Source: Desulfobulbaceae bacterium
Lineage (GTDB): Bacteria; Desulfobacterota; Desulfobulbia; Desulfobulbales; SURF-16
Direction: 5' to 3'
Assembly (NCBI GenBank): GCA_023230525.1
Contig: JALNXE010000134.1
Span: forward strand, 1 to 10,409
Length of the DNA stretch: 10,409 bases
Shown here: positions 1 to 4,692 of the stretch, one piece after another
Numbering within the stretch: the first letter of the stretch is position 1
How the letters are laid out: every line of letters begins with the position of its first letter
The notes under the pieces: model-generated
Told to the model about the DNA's origin: nothing
Databases searched by the model: none
What the model saw: only the letters and a program-made list of their open reading frames with translations
Program-made: the position numbers and the translations under genes

Positions 1-324
1 GTCCTCATCCGTCAACTCATGAAAGGGGGCGAAACTGCCGACCCCGCCCACATTGTTGACCAGGATGTGCAGGCTGCCGAAATGGGATACCGTTTCGGCC
101 ACCACCTGCTCAATATCTTCACCACGGGTGGCATCGCCCACCACTGCATGCACCATGCCGCCTGCCTGGCGGATGGCCTCGGCCGTTTCGGCCAGCTGCC
201 TGACATTGCGGGCGGTGACCACCACCCGGCACCCCTCGGCAGCCAGGGCTGCCGCTACCGCGCTGCCGATGCCCTGGCTCGAACCGCTGATGAGCGCCAC
301 CTTATTTGCAAGGCCGTAATCCAT
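1..324 (-). CDS. SDR family oxidoreductase, N-terminal part (runs off left edge)
   Basis: The reverse strand reads an ATG at 324-322 followed by 108 codons without a stop, to the left edge; the C-terminal half lies outside the window. The N-terminus is a classical short-chain dehydrogenase/reductase Rossmann fold. The nucleotide-binding glycine motif SGSSQGIGS sits at residues 13-21 (usual form TGxxxGIG). TARN at 37-40 ends the second beta strand, and its Arg39 would favour NADP(H). GDAT is at 63-66, and NNVGG at 90-94 corresponds to the family's NNAG motif. The catalytic Ser/Tyr/Lys residues are not visible. The start is supported by an AAGGAG-type ribosome binding site on the minus strand (about 332-337) 7-8 bases before the ATG. 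The gene is divergent from the DUF488 gene. Substrate cannot be assigned; 3-oxoacyl-ACP reductase-like or sugar/alcohol dehydrogenase are equally possible. Family call is firm, function is not. Confidence 0.9.
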   Translation of the reverse strand, partial: MDYGLANKVALISGSSQGIGSAVAAALAAEGCRVVVTARNVRQLAETAEAIRQAGGMVHAVVGDATRGEDIEQVVAETVSHFGSLHILVNNVGGVGSFAPFHELTDED

Positions 325-356
325 AACATTGCTCCTTAAATATTGATGAAATCGAC

Positions 357-480
357 AAAACTGAAAGTTAACCACAGAGAGCACAAAGCCCACAGAGATA
401 ACTTGCTGAAAATAAAAATATTTTCTCTGTGATCTCGGCGTGCTCTGTGGTGAAAAGAGACTTTTTACGAGTTCATCAAC
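357..480. repeat. Long imperfect inverted repeat, AT-rich intergenic element
   Basis: The left arm 371-398 and right arm 424-451 are complementary at their outer part (accacagag against ctctgtggt, followed by gcac/gtgc with a 2-base bulge) and their inner part (cacagaga 391-398 against tctctgtg 424-431). An AT-rich loop of about 25 bases contains aaaatatttt (415-424). The flanks continue the element: aaaactgaaagttaaccac on the left (357-375) and tttttacgagt on the right (462-472). Both flank motifs recur, fused together, at 4568-4594, so this looks like a dispersed family and not a unique terminator. Its base composition and internal CACAGAG units differ sharply from the GC-rich genes. It lies between divergent promoters. 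No transposase or ORF is associated with it. Confidence 0.7.
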
Positions 481-581
481 ATTACTTCCCGTCTGATTTC
501 CGGAAATCTCCATGGCGTGAAGGGCCGTCAATGTTGACAATCTATCAATTTGCATGCCAGCCGGGTATCCGGCCAGCCGTT

Positions 582-597
582 TGGCAGCCTGCTTGCA
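582..597 (+). promoter_or_regulatory. Candidate sigma-54 (-24/-12) promoter for the DUF488 gene
   Basis: The sequence TGGCAGCCTGCTTGCA has TGGCA at -24, TTGCA at -12 and exactly ten bases between the invariant GG (583-584) and GC (595-596), as sigma-54 promoters require. The predicted start of transcription is near 608, giving a leader of about 83 bases before the ATG at 691. An 8-base direct repeat, gccagccg, occurs just upstream at 556-563 and 572-579 and could be an operator. The consensus match is seen; activity is inferred. Confidence 0.55.
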
Positions 598-690
598 TAA
601 CCTGTCAGCACCGTCTGTTTGCCCTTATGAGCCGGCCGGTAACTCAGGAAAACGCTAAGCCGCCCCCGGCGGGCCGGCGAGGAAGCGAGC

Positions 691-1047
691 ATGGATATCA
701 GGGTGAAACGGGCCTATGAACGGCCGGACAACAGCGACGGCATCCGGGTGCTGGTGGACGGCATCTGGCCCCGCGGGCTCCGCAAAGAGGATGCCGGACT
801 TGATGAATGGCTGCGGGATATCGCCCCGAGCAGCGGCTTACGCAAGTGGTTCAACCATGATCCTGCCAGGTGGGAGGATTTCGTGGAAAAATACTCTCGG
901 GAGCTGGACAGCCGGGGAGAGCTGGTGCGGAAACTGGTTGGCCTGGCGGCAAAAGGCAGGCTGACCCTGGTGTTTGCCGCCAGGGACAGGGAACACAACA
1001 ACGCCGTGGTGCTGTTGGGATACCTGCGGGACCTGCTGGGCGGATGA
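691..1047 (+). CDS. DUF488 / YeaO-like family protein
   Basis: This 118-residue protein matches the DUF488 (YeaO-like) family along its whole length, which is the usual size for the family. Recognisable conserved stretches are VKRAYE (5-10), RVLVDGIWPRGL (19-30), LDEWLRDIAPS (37-47), LRKWFNHDP (50-58) followed by W61, and FAARDREHNNAVVL (95-108). The family is cytoplasmic, without signal peptide or membrane segment, and has no well-established biochemical function; conserved Arg, Asp, Trp and His residues suggest a binding or catalytic pocket. The ATG is preceded by GAGGAAG (about 679-685) at a good distance. It appears monocistronic: the next gene begins 217 bases later, and a sigma-54-like promoter lies upstream. 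Possible roles in stress or nitrogen-related response are guesses from the promoter type only. Confidence 0.9.
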   Translation: MDIRVKRAYERPDNSDGIRVLVDGIWPRGLRKEDAGLDEWLRDIAPSSGLRKWFNHDPARWEDFVEKYSRELDSRGELVRKLVGLAAKGRLTLVFAARDREHNNAVVLLGYLRDLLGG

Positions 1048-1264
1048 CCCGGGCAGCAGAGCAAAGCCGGCATAATCCGCTTGGTCCCTTGGGGCCATTT
1101 CTGTCTTGTTGTTCAGGATTTTGTCCTGCCGGACCGGATAATTTCCGGGTAAAGACCCGGGGCCGCAAATCAGCTTGTGGGCAGCGGACCAAAACCTTTT
1201 TTTTTACCAATCCATCCGCTTCGCTGAGCGAGAGATAAAACAAGGTGCGCTGGAGGGAAAAATA
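1048..1264. other. Intergenic region between the DUF488 gene and transketolase
   Basis: No gene is supported here. A perfect short hairpin CCGGGT-AAAG-ACCCGG occupies 1145-1160, but no T-run follows it directly. A run of nine T lies at 1197-1205 with no strong stem immediately before it, so neither alone is a convincing terminator. A GATAAT hexamer at 1135-1140 resembles a -10 box, but I find no -35 partner at proper spacing. The 3' end carries the transketolase ribosome binding site. Confidence 0.5.
1252..1257 (+). promoter_or_regulatory. Ribosome binding site deciding the transketolase start
   Basis: GGAGGG lies 7 bases before the ATG at 1265 and 10 bases before a second ATG at 1268. The reading frame is open upstream to a TTG at 1175, but that extension (about 30 residues) has no family similarity and no ribosome site. 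The 1265 start is therefore preferred. Confidence 0.8.
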
Positions 1265-3118
1265 ATGATGAAAGAAGTGCAGACAAAAGTAGAGTTGGAA
1301 AAAATAGCCCGGCTGGTCCGGCATGACATCCTGACCATGACCACCAATGCCGGCTCCGGGCATCCCACTTCGTCGCTGTCCGCAGTGGAACTGATGGTGG
1401 GGCTGATGTTCGGCGGCACCTTCCGCTTTGATGCGGATCATCCGGATCACCTCAACAATGACCGGCTGCTGTTCTCCAAGGGGCACGCCTCGCCGCTTTT
1501 TTATGCCCTCTGGAAGGCGGCCGGGAAATTATCCCGGGCCGATCTGCTGACCTACCGCCGCTTCGGCAGCGCCCTGGAAGGCCATCCCACCGCCTCCTTC
1601 CCATACGCCGAAGCGGCCACCGGCTCCCTGGGCCAGGGGCTGTCCATCGGCCTCGGCCTGGCGCTGAATGCCAAACTGGATAAACTGACCTATCGAACCT
1701 ATGTGCTGCTGGGCGACAGCGAGATGGCGGAGGGGTCGGTGTGGGAGGCGATGGAAATTGCCGCCCATTACCGGTTGGACAACCTGGTGGCGGTGATTGA
1801 TGTCAACCGCCTGGGGCAGCGGGGGGAAACCATGTACGGCCATGACCTGGAGGCCTACCGGCGGCGGGCCGAGGCCTTTGACTGGCATACCATGGTGATC
1901 GACGGCCATGACCTGGAAGGGATCTTGAACGCCTACCGCCAGGCGGACCAGTATGTCGACCGGCCGGCGATGATCATTGCCCGGACGATCAAAGGCAAGG
2001 GTGTTTCCTTTATTGAGGATAAAAACGGCTGGCACGGCAAGACCCTGAAAAAGGTGGAGCTTGACCGGGCCCTGGCCGAACTGGGGGAGGTGGATGAACA
2101 GGTGCGGGGCTTTATCCCACTGCCCCATGATCTGCAGCCGGACCGGCAGCCTGCGGCCGAACCGGCTCCTCTCTCCTATGCCCTGGGCGACGCGGTGGCC
2201 ACCCGTAAGGCCTACGGCAAGGCCCTGAAAAGGCTATTTCCCGCCTTTCCGGATATGGTCGTCCTGGACGGCGAGGTGAGCAATTCCACCATGGCGGAGT
2301 ATTTCAAGGAGGAACATGCGAATCGTTTTTTTGAGATGTATATCGCCGAACAGAATATGGCCGGCGCGGCCATCGGTTTTTCCGGCCGCGGCAAGATTCC
2401 CTTTGTCTCGACCTTTGCCGCCTTCATGAGCCGGGCCTACGATCAGATCCGCATGAGCCAGTATTCCGACGCCAATATCAAGTTCGTCGGCTCCCATGCC
2501 GGGGTCTCCATCGGCCTGGACGGCCCGAGCCAGATGGGGCTGGAGGACATCGCCTTTTTCCGCACCATTATCCATGGCGTGGTGCTCTATCCCTGCGACG
2601 CGGTGAGCACCGAAAAGCTGGTGGCCGAGGCAGCCCGTTACCGCGGCATCGTCTACCTGCGGACCACCCGCGAGGATACGCCGGTGCTGTATGAACCCCA
2701 GGAGGAGTTCCCCCTCGGCGGCTGCAAGGTGTTGCGCCAAAGCGGGGCCGACCGGGCCACCCTGGTGGCCGCAGGCATCACGGTCTACGAGGCCCTGGCC
2801 GCCTGGGAGACCTTGCAGCAGGAGGGCATTGAGGTCCGGGTCATTGATCTGTACTGCATCAAGCCGGTGGATGAAAAGACCCTTCGGGAGGCGGCCGGGG
2901 ACACGGGGCTGCTCATCACCGTGGAGGACCATGTGCCGGAAGGAGGGCTGGGGGAAGCAGTACGCAGCGCCCTGTGGAACACCGGGGCAACGGTGGCAAG
3001 TCTTGCGGTCCGAAAAAAACCCAGAAGCGGCAAGCCGCAGGAGTTGCTTGATTTTGAGGAAATTTCCGCCAGAGCCATAGCTGACAAGGTCAGGGAACTG
3101 TGCGGCAGGGAGGGTTGA
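1265..3118 (+). CDS. tkt: Transketolase, short animal-like type
   Basis: Thiamine-diphosphate enzyme moving two-carbon ketol units between sugar phosphates in the non-oxidative pentose phosphate pathway; cytoplasmic. The 617-residue length and many segments match the animal-like transketolase subgroup, shorter than the E. coli type of about 660. Visible landmarks are GSGHPTSS (30-37), KGHASP (72-77), EGHPTA (105-110) and the cofactor motif GDSEMAEGSVWEA (150-162), with Asp151 and Asn181 as expected Mg/ThDP ligands. The pyrimidine domain has YIAEQNM with the catalytic Glu362, then STFAAF (382-387) and GSHAGVSIGLDGPSQM (409-424). The C-terminal domain carries VEDHVPEGGLGEA and a closing PRSGKP motif. 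The usual third residue of GDG is Ser here. It overlaps nothing upstream, and its stop lies 2 bases before the transaldolase ATG, so the pair is very likely one transcript. Confidence 0.96.
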   Translation: MMKEVQTKVELEKIARLVRHDILTMTTNAGSGHPTSSLSAVELMVGLMFGGTFRFDADHPDHLNNDRLLFSKGHASPLFYALWKAAGKLSRADLLTYRRFGSALEGHPTASFPYAEAATGSLGQGLSIGLGLALNAKLDKLTYRTYVLLGDSEMAEGSVWEAMEIAAHYRLDNLVAVIDVNRLGQRGETMYGHDLEAYRRRAEAFDWHTMVIDGHDLEGILNAYRQADQYVDRPAMIIARTIKGKGVSFIEDKNGWHGKTLKKVELDRALAELGEVDEQVRGFIPLPHDLQPDRQPAAEPAPLSYALGDAVATRKAYGKALKRLFPAFPDMVVLDGEVSNSTMAEYFKEEHANRFFEMYIAEQNMAGAAIGFSGRGKIPFVSTFAAFMSRAYDQIRMSQYSDANIKFVGSHAGVSIGLDGPSQMGLEDIAFFRTIIHGVVLYPCDAVSTEKLVAEAARYRGIVYLRTTREDTPVLYEPQEEFPLGGCKVLRQSGADRATLVAAGITVYEALAAWETLQQEGIEVRVIDLYCIKPVDEKTLREAAGDTGLLITVEDHVPEGGLGEAVRSALWNTGATVASLAVRKKPRSGKPQELLDFEEISARAIADKVRELCGREG

Positions 3119-3120
3119 TC

Positions 3121-4251
3121 ATGAAAGAAAATCCACTTATTGCATTACAGCGGTTCGGACAAAGCATCTGGCTTGATTACCTGCACCGGCGCATGTTCGA
3201 TTCCGGTGAACTGGCCAGGCTGATCGACGGGGATGGTCTGCGGGGGGTCACCTCCAACCCGGCCATCTTTCAGAAGGCCATCGGCGGCAGCGAGGTCTAT
3301 GATGAGGCGATCGCCACCCTGGCCAGGCAGGGCAAGAGCAGCGAGGAGATCTACCAGGCCCTGGTGGTGGAAGACGTGCAGCGGGCCGCCGATCTCTTCC
3401 GCCCCCTGTATGACTCCTCCGACGGCCTGCACGGCTATGTCAGCCTGGAGGTCAACCCGCATCTGGCCGATGACACCGAGGGCACCATACAGGAGGCCAG
3501 GATGTTCTGGCAGCTGCTGGACCGGCCCAATGTCTTCATCAAGGTGCCGGCCACCGAGGCCGGTCTGCCGGCCATCCGGCAGCTGATCAGTGACGGGATC
3601 AATGTTAATGTGACTCTGCTCTTCGGTCTGCTCCGTTATCGCAAGGTGGCGGAAGCCTATCTGGCCGGCATTGACGACCGGATCTGCCTGGGAGAGCCGG
3701 TGCAGCGGGTGGCCTCGGTGGCCAGCTTTTTTCTGAGCCGCATCGATGTGCTGCTTGACGAACGCCTGCCCCAGAAGCAGAAAGAGAGCGGTCCGCCGGC
3801 CGGGGTTCCCGCTGCCCTGCAGGGGGAGGTGGCTATTGCCTGCGCCAAAAAGGCCTATGCCATCTATCAGGAGATCTATACCGCGCCGTCATTTATGAGG
3901 ATGGCGGGCAAGGGTGCCCGGCCTCAGCGCCTGCTGTGGGCCAGCACCGGCACCAAGAACCCGGCCTACAGCGATGTCAAGTATGTGGAACCCCTGATCG
4001 GGCCGGAGACGATCAATACCCTGCCCCAGGAAACCCTGCAGGCTTACCGGGACCATGGCCGTCCGGCCGCCCTGTTGCAGGAAGGGCTGGAGCTGGCCGA
4101 CAAGGTGCTGGAGGATCTGGTCAGCCTGGGCATCGATATCGACCTGATCGCCCGCAAACTGGAAGAGGAGGGGGTGGACAAGTTCAACCAACCGTTTGAC
4201 AAGCTGCTGGGCGAGATTGATCTGCGGCGGCGGAAGGCACTATCGAGATAA
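3121..4251 (+). CDS. tal: Transaldolase (long, about 375-residue type)
   Basis: Transfers a dihydroxyacetone unit from sedoheptulose 7-phosphate to glyceraldehyde 3-phosphate through a Schiff base, complementing the transketolase just upstream. The 376-residue length fits the longer TalA/Tal type found in actinobacteria, cyanobacteria and many others, not the short fructose-6-phosphate aldolase type. Key residues are Asp19 in SIWLDYL, TSNPAIF (44-50), Glu110 in VSLEVNP, the Schiff-base Lys141 in FIKVPATEAG, NVNVTLLF (161-168), SFFLSRID and the substrate-site segment WASTGTKNP near the end. The start is the ATG at 3121, preceded by GGGAGGG (3108-3114) that overlaps the end of tkt; a GTG at 3100 in the same frame lies inside tkt and upstream of that ribosome site, so it is rejected. 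The TAA stop at 4249-4251 is also the first three bases of the intergenic repeat that follows. Confidence 0.96.
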   Translation: MKENPLIALQRFGQSIWLDYLHRRMFDSGELARLIDGDGLRGVTSNPAIFQKAIGGSEVYDEAIATLARQGKSSEEIYQALVVEDVQRAADLFRPLYDSSDGLHGYVSLEVNPHLADDTEGTIQEARMFWQLLDRPNVFIKVPATEAGLPAIRQLISDGINVNVTLLFGLLRYRKVAEAYLAGIDDRICLGEPVQRVASVASFFLSRIDVLLDERLPQKQKESGPPAGVPAALQGEVAIACAKKAYAIYQEIYTAPSFMRMAGKGARPQRLLWASTGTKNPAYSDVKYVEPLIGPETINTLPQETLQAYRDHGRPAALLQEGLELADKVLEDLVSLGIDIDLIARKLEEEGVDKFNQPFDKLLGEIDLRRRKALSR

Positions 4252-4357
4252 GCTGTTAAACTGATGAGCTGATGAGCTGGTAAGCTGTTGAGTTGATGGT
4301 CTGCTGTTCGAGCTTTACAGCCAGCAGTTGCTTAGCCGCTTAATAGCTCAACAGCTT
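4249..4357. repeat. Intergenic repeat with nested inverted and direct repeats, abutting tal
   Basis: The unit taagctgtt occurs at 4249-4257 and 4281-4289, and ctgatgag is duplicated head to tail at 4261-4276. An inverted repeat pairs 4282-4294 (aagctgttgagtt) with 4345-4357 (agctcaacagctt), 12 of 13 bases complementary. A smaller stem, ctgctg (4301-4306) with cagcag (4322-4327), lies inside it. The element begins on the transaldolase stop codon. It resembles a REP-like or miniature dispersed element; a cruciform or 3'-end stabilising role for the tkt-tal mRNA is possible. No ORF is supported. Confidence 0.6.
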
Positions 4358-4383
4358 TTCTCCCCCGTCCTGCCGGGGGAGAA
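4358..4383. terminator. Perfect 10-bp hairpin after tkt-tal, possible terminator
   Basis: ttctcccccg (4358-4367) and cgggggagaa (4374-4383) are perfect complements around a 6-base loop. The stem is very GC-rich but no T-run follows, so intrinsic termination is uncertain. It lies about 105 bases after the tal stop, at the end of the repeat element. Confidence 0.35.
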
Positions 4384-4385
4384 TC

Positions 4386-4402
4386 GTCCTGTGCGGCAGG
4401 AC
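4386..4402. other. Second perfect hairpin or dyad upstream of the act operon
   Basis: gtcctg (4386-4391) and caggac (4397-4402) pair perfectly around a 5-base loop. It sits three bases after the previous hairpin and about 100 bases before the sigma-54 consensus site. Nearby palindromes are gccggccggc (4404-4413) and cgcggccgcg (4461-4470). Any of these could be an enhancer-binding-protein site or part of the tkt-tal 3' end; the sequence does not decide. Confidence 0.35.
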
Positions 4403-4497
4403 AGCCGGCCGGCGGAATCTGTCCCCAGGAACGGGGCTGGAAGGCCGGAAGGGTTAACTGCGCGGCCGCGGGCCTTGCCGGGCATAGCCGCTATCCG

Positions 4498-4513
4498 TGG
4501 CATATTGCTTGCA
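4498..4513 (+). promoter_or_regulatory. Strong sigma-54 (-24/-12) promoter candidate for the act operon
   Basis: TGGCATATTGCTTGCA matches the sigma-54 consensus (TGGCAY, N5, TTGCA/T) closely. There are exactly ten bases between GG (4499-4500) and GC (4511-4512), followed by the typical T-rich stretch (ttttgtt). The transcription start is expected near 4524, leaving a leader of about 170 bases before actB. If active, the operon would need RpoN and an ATP-dependent enhancer-binding protein. It shares the string TGCTTGCAT with the candidate at 582-597. Confidence 0.7.
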
Positions 4514-4567
4514 TTTTGTTGGTGCCGGGTACCTTGACAGTGGAATTATCCGAACTCAAGTGGAAGG

Positions 4568-4594
4568 ACTCGTAAAAACTGAAAAATTAACCAC
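4568..4594 (+). repeat. Solo end of the 357-480 repeat family in the act leader
   Basis: actcgtaaaaa (4568-4578) is the exact reverse complement of 462-472. The overlapping aaaactgaaaaattaaccac (4575-4594) matches 357-375 apart from one extra base and one substitution. The two motifs, 87 bases apart in the first element, are here fused, as expected if this is one terminal half of the element. It lies within the predicted act leader RNA. Confidence 0.55.
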
Positions 4595-4630
4595 TTCATC
4601 AAAATGATGTTGCAGAAAAACGGTCAGGTG

Positions 4631-4659
4631 AAGAGGGCGCCACCCGTCAGCGCCTTCTT
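4631..4659 (+). other. Leader-RNA hairpin before actB
   Basis: aagagggcgc (4631-4640) and gcgccttctt (4650-4659) form a 10-bp stem with one G-U pair and a 9-base loop. A pyrimidine-rich stretch follows, with no T-run. It ends 33 bases before the actB ATG and lies inside the predicted sigma-54 transcript. It could affect mRNA stability or translation; this is inference. Confidence 0.4.
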
Positions 4660-4692
4660 CTTCCTCGCCGCCGGGTTTCTGCGGAGTAAAAA

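Noticed and set aside
534..539. TTGACA hexamer as a sigma-70 -35 box (a second one at 4534-4539)
   Set aside because: At 16-18 bases downstream neither has a reasonable -10 hexamer.
429..719. 96-codon plus-strand frame in the first intergenic region
   Set aside because: It starts within the inverted repeat, crosses the candidate sigma-54 promoter, overlaps the DUF488 start, and has no family similarity.
1145..1205. Hairpin plus T-run as an intrinsic terminator of the DUF488 gene
   Set aside because: The stem ends at 1160 and the nine T start at 1197, too far apart to act as one terminator.
1048..1264. ThDP riboswitch before transketolase
   Set aside because: The conserved CUGAGA and ACCUGAUC-type boxes of the ThDP element are not present.
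4249..4357. CRISPR-like array
   Set aside because: Repeat units are only 8-13 bases, irregularly spaced and partly inverted; there are no uniform spacers.
4328..4537. 69-codon plus-strand frame in the second intergenic region
   Set aside because: It spans the repeat, two hairpins and the sigma-54 site, with no ribosome binding site or recognisable product.
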